Below are positions 50,182 to 60,980 of a DNA stretch of 64,000 nt, in pieces (position 1 is the first letter of the stretch; each line of letters starts with the position of its first letter). Location: assembly GCA_020152595.1 (NCBI GenBank), contig JAIGNY010001857.1:2173501-2237500 (forward strand), read 5' to 3'. The translations under genes were made by a program, and so were the position numbers. The notes beneath the pieces were generated by a model. That model was not told the DNA's origin. It ran no database searches and saw only the letters and a program-made list of their open reading frames with translations. Origin of the DNA: Chiridota heheva. Its lineage: Eukaryota; Echinodermata; Holothuroidea; Apodida; Chiridotidae.

Positions 50182-51052
50182 ACTAATATTTCTGGAGTGC
50201 AACATTTTGTACAGTAGAACTCCCAATAGTAGCGGGTCATGAAATGCTCCTCTACAGCCTTGTTGCACCTCAGCAGCACAGGCAGTGCAAAGACTGGTGT
50301 TTCTTCTGTCCCCTTCTTGCACTTTAGGATTGGTTCTAGCTGTCGCCAGATGTACTCTCTGGCTTCATCAAGTATTTTCTTTGGCTCAGAAATTTCAAAA
50401 TCCTCTTCACACAATGTGAAATTAGTTCCCATATTTACACGGCATACTTCCATGTCTTCACAGCTGAGAGTGCCCTTAGGAGCCCCTAGTTTGGGCAGAG
50501 ACTCAGATGAGTCAGAAATTATATTTCTGAAAGAGTTCTTTAGCTTACGAGTATTCGCATCACTGATCATGTCCAACAAATGTTCAACAGGATCGCTGGA
50601 GTGTCTAAAATTCAAATGCCCTGAATTGCCATCACCTCCACCTTTTTGTACATCTACACTATTATCTACAACCTCAGCCACTAATGTAGAGGGGCTGTTG
50701 AACCATGAACCATTAATTGATCGCAATAACCTCTGTGCTCTATCAAATTCACGACAGAGCCACTTCAGACTTAATGTTCCTGAAATTTGATCTAAACAAT
50801 TACGAAGACTGGAACAGTGGACTATGACAAACATGGACACATCCAACCAGCATAGTGCATCCTCATTCTTCCATTGTAATGTGGGAAATTTGGATTTGAG
50901 TATAAGAGGTCACTGCTAAATACTTCATCAGGTAGAAATGGCCTGCGTTCCACAGAGAGCTTTCGTTTCTTTCTCTGTAAAGATGGTATTTCTGATGATC
51001 TTCGTCTCAGAATCAGACTTGATGCAGAGCTAGAACCGATGTAGCTGACACA
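50182..51052 (-). CDS. USPL1: USPL1-like SUMO isopeptidase, exon with catalytic Cys
   Basis: The acceptor TTTTTTGTTACAG lies just above 51,052 and the donor GTAAGT is at 50,176-50,181. The exon encodes NEDALCWLDVSMFVIVHC, the nucleophile box (ALCWLD) of the USPL1/C98 family. It continues through a longer, serine-rich insert (about 70 residues more variable than in vertebrates) to PVFALPVLLRCNKAVEEHF and YWEFYCTKC, which matches the family FAFPLLL...WDFECSQC region. The first 49 codons (basic, KKRKLS) are open in a different frame. In the CWLD frame a TGA occurs at 50,910-50,912, so one base appears to be missing within about 50,901-50,909, or there is an unrecognised boundary there. The long plus-strand frame across this exon is its antisense shadow. 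Confidence 0.9.
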
Positions 51053-51397
51053 CTGTAACAAAAAATGGATATTATGAATTTCTTTCAATTTCTTAACTGG
51101 ATGCAGCTCAATGATTATGTTAGCAATGCATCCAATGCTGGTCGAAGTTTAACTGGCCCTATCATCACCATTATCTTTTTAGGCAAAATTTGTGCAAAAT
51201 TTAATGATTTTTAGCCTTTATGAAAAAATTTTGAAATAAATTGTGTTCCTGATAGCAATACAACTGCCATATGCAAAAAATACTGTCAGAAAGCTTATTT
51301 CACAAATTTTCAATTAAAAACACAAAGAGCAACTACCCCCTCTTTATCCAGACCTAAATATAAGTATTAAAACAAACCCACTCTCTACTCTAGGCAG

Positions 51398-51475
51398 TTT
51401 AGTGTAGCGGTAAGTGAGCAAGACTTTCACGTGTGCAACCTGGGTTCAAAAACCGAATCAGATACGCAGATTTTT
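51398..51475 (+). mobile_element. tRNA-like (Glu-type) SINE head or tRNA pseudogene
   Basis: TTTAGTGTAGCGGTAAGTG looks like an A box with D-arm, CTTTCAC like a tRNA-Glu(TTC) anticodon loop, and GGGTTCAAAAACC like a B box. The acceptor stem does not pair. No target duplication was found. Confidence 0.4.
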
Positions 51476-51599
51476 TTCTCGCAATGACAGGGGTGATTAC
51501 TTCTTGTTTTTGCATGTTTTGCTTTGAGAAGAAGACAAATTTGGACTGGTATTAATGGAAAGGAAATTTCACAAACAATCTAAATATGTAACCAAAAAC

Positions 51600-52210
51600 T
51601 AAAATGTTTAGTGGTTCTGATGCATCCTTTCATTGTTGGCTGATTTTCAAGATTTATACTAACTTTGAGAAGTGCTGTGGCTTAAAGTGGTAAGGAGTCA
51701 TGCTCGTACTTGAGAGGTACCAAGTTTAATTCCTGTCGTGAGCGCTGCATTGTGTCCATGAGCAAGACTTTACTCTACTTGCTTCAGTCCACTCAGCTGT
51801 AAAATGAGTGCCAGCACTGCTGGGGAGTTAATCTGCGATGGACTGGCATCCTGTCCTGGGGGAGTCATGTACTCTCATCTGCTTGCGCCATGGAAACCGA
51901 GGATAAGCACCAGCCCAATGAGCCTAATAGCTCGGATGGATTTAGCTTTTTTATACTAACTGGCATTGCATATCATGCAATATGCTAAATGATATATATT
52001 CATAAGTCATGCCTGCCACGCATATCAATAAAGTGAACTTGACAACATTACAAGTACAATGGAAAGCATACATATGGTTGCACATTAATCACTGAGAATT
52101 TTACATAATGCCCCACCTACACAATAGGTCACATACTAGTATATGTACTATAACTCATCTGTGTAGGCCTACAGCATATAATACATGTATGTAGGTGATG
52201 TGTTTACTGG
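51600..52210. mobile_element. Dispersed element with internal repeats, copy 4 (head only), split by a SINE
   Basis: AAAATGTTTAGTGGTTCTGA at 51,600 is identical to the head at 11,689. After the SINE, sequence resumes with ATACTAACTGGCATTGCATA and ATATTCATAAGTCATGCCTG, similar to 11,740-11,830. The internal repeats and right end of the other copies are absent. Confidence 0.6.
51664..51949 (+). mobile_element. tRNA-derived SINE, 286 bp, with 11-bp target site duplication
   Basis: It is flanked by identical TTTATACTAAC at 51,653-51,663 and 51,950-51,960. The head has an A-box-like TGGCTTAAAGTGG and a weak B box (AGTTTAATTCC). The body has TGTAAAATGAGTGCCAGCAC, GCGATGGACTGGCATCCTGT and an AGCCTAATAGCTCGGATGG end, ending in a T-rich tail. 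Insertion into the middle of a dispersed repeat proves it is younger than that repeat. Confidence 0.85.
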
Positions 52211-54058
52211 CTTTTTTTTAGCATTTTCACATTACAGCATGCATAGGCTGTTGTCTGAAGACAATTTAGCTTATGATTTGGGTAAAAATAAATTTTATAC
52301 AAGCAAAATAATGTATTAAAAATTCCTTCCTGTATGTTAGGGGCCCCAGGACAAAAGCCCCAAGAAACAATATGCAATTTTATTACTTTGACAGCCAAAT
52401 AAGGGCTTAGAATCAGTCGGAATTTATAACAATGTTTATTTCATAAATCCGTATGGTACATCCTAGAAATTACTATGTTATGATAATAAACGAAAGGAGC
52501 ATTCAAAATATTTTGCCCCGGGAGGGCTACAAAACATCAATTTAAGAGTCAATTAAAAGCCTAAAGATTCAGTCAAATTTAAAAATTTCCATTTCCATCA
52601 TAAATTTAGACAAAACTTTCAAACATAATCTGTTTTAGCCCGTTTGTAATTATGCATGTCTGACCACAGTGGAGTAGCCATGGGGGTAAAAGGGGTCCTG
52701 GCAGGGCTAATTTCTATAAAGAATTAAACAAGAGGGCTCCTAAACAAGAGGGCCAAAGCGGTAAAATCTGGTGACACAAACAGAACAGTTATCGGAGATT
52801 CCTACCTACGCTATAGCTATAATGTTCTTACAATTAGTTTGCAATCAATTGATAGATTCATAGAATATGGCGTCAAGTCACAACAGGAATAAGTACCATT
52901 GCATTTGCAATATTTCATTTTGGTTATTTTACAAATTTCAAATTAAAGAAAATCACAGTCAATTGATTTGATCATCATTTTCGGGAATAGGGGGGGGAGG
53001 GGGAGGGAGGGGAATGTAACTCCACTTTTTCCTATATTTTTTATTTTGTTATAATTTTTTTGTATCTTACTGTATTTCATGGTTTTGCCCACCCGGTCTC
53101 AGTAAGCAAATTTGACTTGATGAATTTGCTATACTGCATTGTTTATAGCATTGCCCACAACCCTTGCAGAAGTGACACCAGGATTTTGATGCTAGCGGAA
53201 AGAGAGAAGTAGCTTTTTCTAATGGGCAAATATATCAGACAAAATTTGTGACCTTACAACATTTTCGGAGGAGTGAGGGAAAATCGATTTTGTGAACTGA
53301 TTGACGCTTTCATGCCACCACTAAAAGGGTCACTTTTCCCAAAATATCTTGAGCATAGGCCTTGGCCTACAGGAGAAAAGGAAGATAACATGAGATTATT
53401 TTTGTTGAAGTATTTTAGAAGCATATAAATATTTTAAAAATACCCCTCCTGCTGCTCGGGGTCAGTATTTGCAGGCTTTAAAATTTCAATATAAACCTGG
53501 GCTATTTGGCAATGAAACTTTACAGTGAAAATGGGAGCTTTATTCGCCAACCTTGTGACGTTTAATTAGGCCCTATAAGGCCTATGATATAAACTAGAAA
53601 CAAATAATTTTATTTTACTGGGTCTCATCAATTCACAATCCAACAAAAAATCTTTTTTTCAATTTTTTTGGGTTGAACTGAAATAGGCCTAAACTTTATG
53701 GAAAGAAAAGACACAACACAAACGAGGGCCTAATTTATTTTTCCAATTATCTTTGGTATGAAAACACAACAAATGCTTTTGAAAATGTATTAACATGCTC
53801 TGTAAAAAAAGGAATACCATGTTTAAATATAATAACAATTAAAGTGACGATTTTTTTGTTGAAATTAAAACAAAAACAAAAGATTGAAACATAAATATCA
53901 GTATGTTTATTTCTTATGCAATTCATGATTTGATGCAAGGCGTGCTGTAAACTTTTAAGAGAATGCATCATATTGAAATCTTATTGAACTTGTAACATAA
54001 TATAGCCTATACTATATGTGTCACCTTTCACTTCAGGAAGTCAAATTCAAAACAAAAT

Positions 54059-54060
<2 letters not shown>
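52211..54060. other. Unassigned sequence
   Basis: AT-rich region upstream of the first recognised USPL1 exon. I searched it by eye for a CxxC zinc-finger exon on the minus strand and found none. Confidence 0.4.

Positions 54061-54110
<50 letters not shown>
54061..54110. repeat. (TA)n microsatellite
   Basis: About 50 bases of alternating T and A, directly left of the hAT-type element. The same tract resumes right of it at 55,156. Confidence 0.9.
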
Positions 54111-54114
<4 letters not shown>

Positions 54115-55155
54115 GCTGTGAACATTTAGGGATTTTAGTAAACATGTACACGCCAAAAAAAGCGAGCGTGTATCGTGTACACGAGTTTAGTACCGTAATT
54201 TTCAAAAATACACCAAAATTGCTCCAAAACTACGAGGCGAAGTACAAAAATCACGCAACTAGTATGGCAAAAGTACTGGCTGCATTGCCCAAATAGACGC
54301 TGAGTTTTGCTTTCAAAATCGTAAAAAGTTTACTTCTACAGTACAAATCATCATTTTTATGGAAAATATGCATGGAAATTCAGTTTAGCAAGAACAAATA
54401 ACTTCCTTTCAATGTCATTTAAACTCAACATCGCGTAACTTTTTTGTCCTATTCGCTGCAGCTTTCAAAGCTCTGTGAAAATCTTGCATACTGAGGCCTA
54501 TGATATACCTCGCCGTAAAACATTTCAAAACTACGCCACCACCACCAGGAAGTTCTGAAATATTAGTCCTCTCGAAAAAATGGCCGCCTTCTTTGCGAAG
54601 CATGCAGAATATTAGCTTTGTTAAAACCTTTTTGTGTTTATTTATTATGCAATATTTTTTCTTTCTTGCAAAATTTATTTGACTCATCAGGTAATATTTA
54701 CATGTAAATGTACTGATTGTCACAATTCAAGTGTTTTTTGATCGATGAAACGGGCCTTGATTGGCGTGGGATTTAAAGCCTTATGGCCTAACGTTAGGCC
54801 TATTGTTAGTTTCACTGTTTACTCCTGCACATTCGCGGTGCATTTTACAAATTAGATTACTCAGTTTTAGTGAAATTAAAGTGCATAATATCCCCATTCA
54901 TTAGTGATTACTGCGCATTTGTGATTCGCACATTTTTAAAAAAGATTATGCTGATTGGGTTTACAGTTTGTAAAAATCATTGATTGGAATTTTGTCAGCC
55001 GAATGTGTGTGTGATTGGAATCATGAATATTGATTTTCAACGGCAAGACACTAGGCCTATAATGTATGAAAAACGATTTACGCAATAAAGTATTTAGTAA
55101 ACGTTTACAAGATTTGCAAGCGTGAAGCAGTACACGCTAAACGGTCACAGCTCTA
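54111..55155. mobile_element. hAT-type non-autonomous transposon, 1,045 bp, inserted in a TA tract
   Basis: Ends are TAGAGCTGTGAACATTTAG and the inverse CTAAACGGTCACAGCTCTA, of the TAGAGxTGTG type known from hAT elements. Flanks are ATATATAT on both sides, consistent with an 8-bp duplication although the TA tract makes this uninformative. Subterminal words CGTGTACACG and ACACGCTAAAC/GTTTAC recur near both ends. One minus-strand frame of 102 codons (54,415-54,723) has no recognisable domain and is not transposase. Confidence 0.78.
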
Positions 55156-55178
55156 ATATATATAAATATATATATATT

Positions 55179-55230
<52 letters not shown>
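55156..55230. repeat. (TA)n microsatellite
   Basis: TA tract with a few TAAATA interruptions between the hAT-type element and the CpG-rich block. Confidence 0.9.
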
Positions 55231-55239
55231 TTACCCGCT

Positions 55240-55500
55240 AAAGCGTAGCGTGGATATTTACTGAGAGTTATACTTACCTTCCATGCTATTAATATAAGCA
55301 ATCTGGTCACATGACCTGATTCTAACGCACTTCTAACCGACCCTAAAGCGTAGTAACCAGCCAAGCCCTGACCTCCATAATACCTCTCTACCATCCCTCA
55401 ATCCCTCACTCAACATTCCATCGAGGCCTGAACAAGAGGGGAGGCGGGCGGGATGCATGAAAGGTAAGTATAACTCTCGTAAATATCCCCGCTACGCTTA
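55240..55500. mobile_element. Foldback-like unit, about 260 bp, left side of the CpG-rich block
   Basis: AGCGTGGATATTTACTGAGA and GTTATACTTACC at 55,248-55,280 are matched inversely by GGTAAGTATAACTCTCGTAA and ATATCCCCGCT at 55,464-55,496. The interior (TAACGCACTTCTAACCGACC, then CCATCCCTCAATCCCTCACT) is repeated in inverse orientation at 61,856-61,960. It therefore shares its sequence with the far end of the 6.5-kb block. Confidence 0.7.
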
Positions 55501-55506
55501 GCGGGG

Positions 55507-56040
55507 TAAATTTACTTCAAGTTATACCTTACCTTCCATGCTATTAATATATGCAATCAGATTGCAACCAAGGATAGAAAGGAAGGGAGTTCAGGTCGCA
55601 GCACATTATTTTTTTTATGGCTGGTACGAAAACTCACACTAATCGAATCCCGTTTAAAGGACGAAATTCCTTCTCCTCATAAGGATGAAAGACCTCAGAG
55701 TGGGAACTAAAACATAGTAAACCACGTCTAGTCACAGTCAAACCGAACAAGGCACCATTCGTTGACAATAACGGAGGCAAACTTTAAAAGAACCCGAGCT
55801 AAAAACTCAGAAAAACAAGCCAACCGGAGCGTTTGGACACAATATGAATATCAAACTTTGAAAGAACCTAGCGGTAAATTTACTTTGTTATACCTTACCT
55901 TCCATGCTAAAAATGCAATCAGATTGCAACCGAAGATAGAAAGGAAGGGAAAAACAAGCCAATAACGGAGGCAAACTTTAAAAGAACCCGCTAAAAACTC
56001 AGAAAAACAAGCCAACCGAGAGCGTTTGGACACAATATGA
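55507..56040. repeat. Internal direct duplication near the left end of the block
   Basis: CCTTACCTTCCATGCT, GCAATCAGATTGCAACC and GATAGAAAGGAAGGG near 55,530-55,590 recur at 55,895-55,950. AAACTTTAAAAGAACCCG and AACAAGCCAACCG recur at 55,780-55,825 and 55,973-56,025. GTTCTATGAACAGTTCAGAC occurs at 56,213 and 56,453. Confidence 0.8.
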
Positions 56041-57449
56041 ATATCAGCAAAGTGTCTACAAAAACGCCACAAACCACACGGATTCGATTCACCACGCTAG
56101 ACGGAACGGCTATTGTAAAGGACTTCGTAATCGGAAGCGGCGGGTGTACCAACCAAAAACGAAAAACTGCAAAAAGCGTTTTTTTGAAGAAATCCCGGAC
56201 AAGGGACAAATCCGTTCTATGAACAGTTCAGACTACTTTGAAAGAAAGTTACTGGAATCGTCGGAGGAAAAGAGCAAAAGTTAGCGGGTAACACCGTTAA
56301 CGTTGAAAAGGGAGTCGGACCTAAAAAACAAGAGAAAAACCGCTCAGAAAAGCCGTTTTCCACACCATCAAAGGCGCCCGGGACGAGATCCCCGGAAAGA
56401 GACAAAAAAGAGGCTACGCCCAAGGTCTTGAACCCGAGTGCATACCGCTAGCCGTTCTATGAACAGTTCAGACTACTTTGAAAGAAAAAAGTTACTGGAT
56501 GATCTATCGGGGGAGGAAAATGTCACATGACACTGAAACGAGACGAGTGATCGTAAGAGATCTCCGTTGTAACTTTCCAGTGGTCGTTCGATCTGTCTGA
56601 AAAAGACCGTGCAAAACCCAACTGAAAAACCTCAGTGGATAGCTGAACAAAAAAGCATTTATCTGCCCACAAGAAAAGTGCCCCTACCTCGATCAAGATG
56701 CATCCGTCAGTACTGACAGTGAAATCTGACGGGTGAAAACTTCGTTCCTCACCCCAGGTGGGAGCACCCACACCACCACCAAAGGGGGTGGCCACCGACG
56801 AAACGTGTAAAGCGGAGGTACTGAACGACACCATCTGCAGTCTGACCCTGAGCAAAGGTTGTTGAAAATTACTGACCAACAATCAATGGCGAGCGAGCAT
56901 TAATATAAAACGTATACAAGAAGGGCTGCCAACCGTGTCAGGCTATGTAGCTGTGAGACGGTTATGGGTCAGAAGACGCGGAGCCGCACAACATAGTCGA
57001 TGGCACCAAGCGGTGTCTGAAAACTGTAGCAGTTGAACCGCGTAGCTCCAGGCCACACCTATCAACAGCGAAAATTGTCTAAGAAGTTGACTGGAAAAGG
57101 TGTTAACGTACTCACGTATAGTAACAACCATGAAACCGCGGAGCCTACGGCTACAGGTGTGGAGAAAACTAATACCGTATGTCTGTACGGGTAGTGAAGT
57201 AACAGGCCGTAAAACTGCATGGAAACTGCTTTAAGAAGGTGTTAAAGTATGGAATGAACCATACGTGCCGTTGTTGGTAATAGCTACCCCAAACGTGAGG
57301 TTATCTATCAAAAGGCCACCTATTGTCAAGAAAAATATCCTTCATGGAGTTAATATTGATAGGGGGGGTGTAACGTACTACGTCAACCGTATGAGTCATA
57401 AACCCCAGCACTGGGGTAGAAATCACGAAAGAGTTGACGTACTGTGTAT

Positions 57450-58200
57450 ACTACACGGACCGTTAATTCCGTTAAACACCCTTCACCACGGAACTGAGAA
57501 GCGCTTGGCTACTGGGGGGACTTACGCCGTACAAAGTATGCAACCCCATTAAGTATTACAGAGCCGTAATGGGTCTACAAAGGCGTCAGCATGACAAGTA
57601 AAAACCACTAGTCATCCGCCAAGTTTGTCTCTGTTCACCACGGAGCAAAAAGCTAGTGGCTACGCCAGGGGGACAACTGGTACTGGTACGTGTCCCTAAC
57701 GTAGTAACTATCAGTACAAAAGAACCGTCTAGGTCTACGATAGCGTTAACGTACTACATCCGTAACGTGAGTCGTTACCTCAGTATACTTCTATTCACTA
57801 CGGGGCCACCGAAGAAGTGGCTACGCGTAGGGAAGTTGTACTCAGTACGCGTTCCTGTTGAAAATAGCTAAAAATATACTGGGGGCCGTATGGAATACAG
57901 AGGAGTTCACGTGCTATGCAAGCTACACTAGTCGTGAACATAGTTTGTTTCATCACGGAGCTACGAAACTGGTAGCTGCGTGGGGAAAGGGGGACTACCG
58001 TCGTACTCAGTACGTGTCCCGGTAAGAAAAACGGCCGCGGAATTCTGTAGCTCATGGCTACTGGTCCTCTACCACACAGCCGAGCTGCTGGTGTAGGCCG
58101 TTAAACTCCGTTTGTATATAATCACTACGGAGCCGCGCAGCCGGTGGCTACGCGTGGGGGACTGACGTCGAACGCTAGAGGCGTCCCGGTAAGAAAGACG
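57450..58200. repeat. Diverged tandem repeat, period about 157 bp, about 5 copies
   Basis: A recurring word CACxACGGAGC followed by GTGGCTACGCG-GGGG-AC appears near 57,484, 57,638, 57,795, 57,953 and 58,120. Each is followed by TACG/CAGTACG and a GTGTCCC or GTTCC(T/C)G word. Copies are strongly diverged. Confidence 0.65.
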
Positions 58201-58329
58201 ACCGCAGAACACTGCAATATCCGGCTAACAGTCGCAATATCCCGAAGTTCCGTTACCCGGGTTTATCGTACGTTGTACGTAAAACCGTGTTAATATCTGT
58301 AGAATATGAGCCGCCGGTCTCGTTGAACG

Positions 58330-60180
58330 CCAAAATCATATTCAGAGTAGTTTGAACGGTCGTGGAACTACGTAACACGGAGAGAATGGCTCTCGTGATG
58401 GTATGCCTCCCATAAGGATGGATTTCTTATCACCCGAGCGCTAGGCCTCGAAACCCGAGCAAGCGCTAACACGCGACACATCCTGGGAGCGTAACGCATC
58501 GACAAACGGGGACTCGCCCCGTGTCCATGAAACTGGTGAAAAATTATGCGGAACCGTGGACGTTCAACGCAAAAATCTCACCAAGCCAGCTCACACGGTC
58601 GTGGAGAAGGAATAGCTCTCCTAAGATTGTTACTATCACATGACCATGTAGCTAAAAAGCTAAAAGGGTATACTATCGGGTGTGACGACGCTGCATGCGT
58701 TACCTTGCTGCAAAGCTATGCAGCCCTACACGGACCCAAACGTCATCCCATGACCCGCACGTGAGCCGCCGAGCTGTTTTGTTTTACAGACCCGATCACC
58801 GGAGCCGTTTTGGGGTCAACTAGCCATAAAAAGGTTACCATCCGTATAATCCCGTAGATGCGCTTATGTGGGCCTACCGGTCCCTAATCGCACGAGGACC
58901 ACACTGCACAGGGACCTGCCCTAGAATCGTGTCGGCGATCGCAGGACATAGGTGCAAAACATCGTGTCGATGAACTGTAACGTAACATTCAACGCGAAAA
59001 TCCTACTGAGGCAGTCCACACGGCCGTGGAACAGCGTAGCTAATGGCTACAGAGACGAGAAGAAAATAGCTCTCGTGATGCTATACTTCTCGTGAAGATT
59101 GTCACCTATCGCCTGACCAAGTAGCTTTCTAGCTAGCAGACAACGGGGTTCATCGTACATTGTACGTTACCCCGTTGCAAAAACTATGAAGTCGTACGGG
59201 CCCGTACGGTCTAGAAGAGCGTTTGCACGCTATGCATAGCAGGACCTCTTAGGTGCTAACGTACCGACGCTCGGAAGCCTGTCCTCCGTGCCTATGATAC
59301 TGGTGAAAATAATTGCGGAACTGTAACGTTCAACGCGGATAATCGTATTAATGGTGTTCACATGATCGTGGAACTGCGTAGCTAATGGCTACGGAACCAT
59401 GAAGAGAATAGCTCTCACGGTGCTATACTTCTTGTGAAGATTATCACTTGTCACCTGGCCACATAGCTTCGTAGCTAGTGGGTGTATATTTGGGTAAATA
59501 AACGTTATGCGATATCCCGTTACAAAACCACGGAGCTGCACGCATCCGAACACCGAGCCGCACTCTCTCGGTCGCACCTTGAAAATACCGGTCGCGTGGA
59601 GTCTGTGCTCTGACCACGCCGCTGGAACCTAATCGCTGCAAAAAGTACAAAGAATGGACTCGCAGCATAATCTGCACGCCAGAACGCGTGAGATGGATGT
59701 GACCGAGCGTAAATCAAAAAGCGCGTTAAGACGCTACGCCGACATCATGGGTGTGTAAAGCATCGACACTCGGGGACCTGTCCTCCATGTCCATGACACT
59801 GGTGAAAATAATTACGGAACTGTAACGTTCAACGCAGACAATCTTAATTGCGTTCACACGAGTCGTGGAACTGCGTAGCTAATGGCTACGGGACTAAGAA
59901 GAAAATAGCTGTCATGATGTTATACTTCTTGTAAAAAATGTCATCTGTCACCTGACCACGTAGCTAGTGGGCGTATAACCGGGTTAACCATACAGTGTAC
60001 GTTATCCCGTTAAAAATAAGTTCCGCTTACCGGAGCCATCCAATGGAACCGAAAGGACCCGTAAACATGGGCCGTGAAACCGTGGAACAGCGTAGCGAAA
60101 GGCTACGGGACCAAGAAGAAAAATAGCTGTCTCAATGCTATACTTCTGGATTGACCGTACGGTGTACGTTATCCCGTTAT
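58330..60180. repeat. Diverged long tandem repeat, period about 340-500 bp, about 5 copies
   Basis: Recurring order of words: CTGGTGAAAATAATTGCGGA, ACTGTAACGTTCAACGC, CGTGGAACTGCGTAGC, TAATGGCTACGG, GAATAGCTCTC, ATACTTCTTGTGAAGAT, CACCTGACCACGTAGCT and a GTACGTTATCCCGTTA end (near 58,530, 58,960, 59,300, 59,800, and partly 60,080). Spacing varies with insertions. Confidence 0.7.
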
Positions 60181-60560
60181 ATACGGACCCGTAAAACCCG
60201 GGCCTCGGAACCGTCCAATGGAACCGTCCGCCCCGTAACAACGGGCCGCGGAACTGTATGGAACCGTCAGCCCCGTAACAATGGGCTGCGGAACCGTATG
60301 GATCACGGAACCGTCCGATGGAACTGTCCGCCCCGTAACAACGGGCCGCGGAACCGTATGGACCACGGAACCGTATGGAACCGTCCCACAGAACCGCACA
60401 ATGCCCGTAAATAGGGCTGCGGAACCGGCAGGGACCGTCCAACGGAACCGTATGGGACCATGGCTATGAACCGTCTCTATGGAACCAGCCCCCGGAACCG
60501 GACAATGCCCGTCAATAGAGCTGCGGAACCGTCCAACGGAACCGTACTGACCCGTCAATA
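60020..60560. repeat. CpG-rich minisatellite of CGGAACCGT motifs
   Basis: Loose repetition of GGAACCGTATGGA, GGAACCGTCCGCCCCGTAAC and AACGGGCCGCGG, with units of 15-50 bases. Open frames on both strands here (up to 146 codons) are due to the repeats. Confidence 0.8.
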
Positions 60561-60684
60561 GGATCTTACTACAACTTAGGCGACGCATATAGCGCCCCTA
60601 AGAGGTTATCTTTCTCTCTCTCTTACCGTTACCGCTCTAGGCGCAACGCCACTAAGAGCGTAACCTTCTCAGTAAATTTCTTTT

Positions 60685-60980
60685 ATATCTGAAAAGAGAA
60701 GAACATATATCCGTGCGTACATACACAAATACGGCAAAGTAAGTATGATCTTACGGACACGCTAAAAAGAGACGAGGCATAGCATTCTAAACAGAACATC
60801 AAAACTTTCTTAAACAGAAAAAAAAATTCACTGAAAAAATTTCTTAAGAAGAGAAGAACATATTTCCATGCGTACATACATAAATACGGCAAAGTAACTA
60901 TGATCTTACGGACACGCTAAAGAGAGACGAGGCATAGCATTCTAAACGGAACAACAACACTTTCTTAAACAGAAAAAAAA
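60685..60980. repeat. Two-copy direct repeat, about 155 bp
   Basis: AGAGAAGAACATATATCCGT near 60,695 and AGAAGAGAAGAACATATTTC near 60,850 start two copies. Each continues with AATACGGCAAAGTAA, ATGATCTTACGGACACGCTA and GACGAGGCATAGCATTCTAA. Confidence 0.85.

Larger units (their letters stand above)
19986..51052 (-). other. USPL1: USPL1-like SUMO isopeptidase gene, partial (four exons recognised)
   Basis: Four exons on the minus strand join in compatible phases to give the peptidase_C98-type domain of USPL1, a cysteine protease that removes SUMO and, in vertebrates, works at Cajal bodies. The order is the family order: Cys box (ALCWLD), internal region PVFALPVLL, a PCxxC pair, MLHFVNGLP, His box (NHFIAW), Asp box (WLKADDLK), the SEAHIVMWER end of the domain, then a long tail. 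Introns run 49,399-50,181 (0.8 kb), 35,298-49,272 (14 kb) and 21,291-35,133 (13.8 kb). All use GT/AG with GTAAGT donors. The first exon(s), which should carry a CxxC zinc finger, were not identified. Three single-base frame offsets lie inside exons, so this may be an error-affected functional gene or a recent pseudogene. Confidence 0.88.

Noticed and set aside
50239-50790. 183-codon plus-strand frame
   Set aside because: Antisense shadow of the USPL1 exon with the catalytic Cys.
52204-52398. Minus-strand frame with a FCPGAP word, considered as the USPL1 zinc-finger exon
   Set aside because: Only one half of a CxxC-like motif is present, and the rest does not match the family. It is not supported.
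54415-54723. 102-codon minus-strand frame as a possible first USPL1 exon or transposase
   Set aside because: It shows neither a CxxC zinc finger nor transposase motifs, and lies fully inside a hAT-type non-autonomous element.
60002-60588. 139-146-codon frames in the CGGAACCGT region
   Set aside because: They arise from CpG-rich repetition, read on both strands and have no domain.
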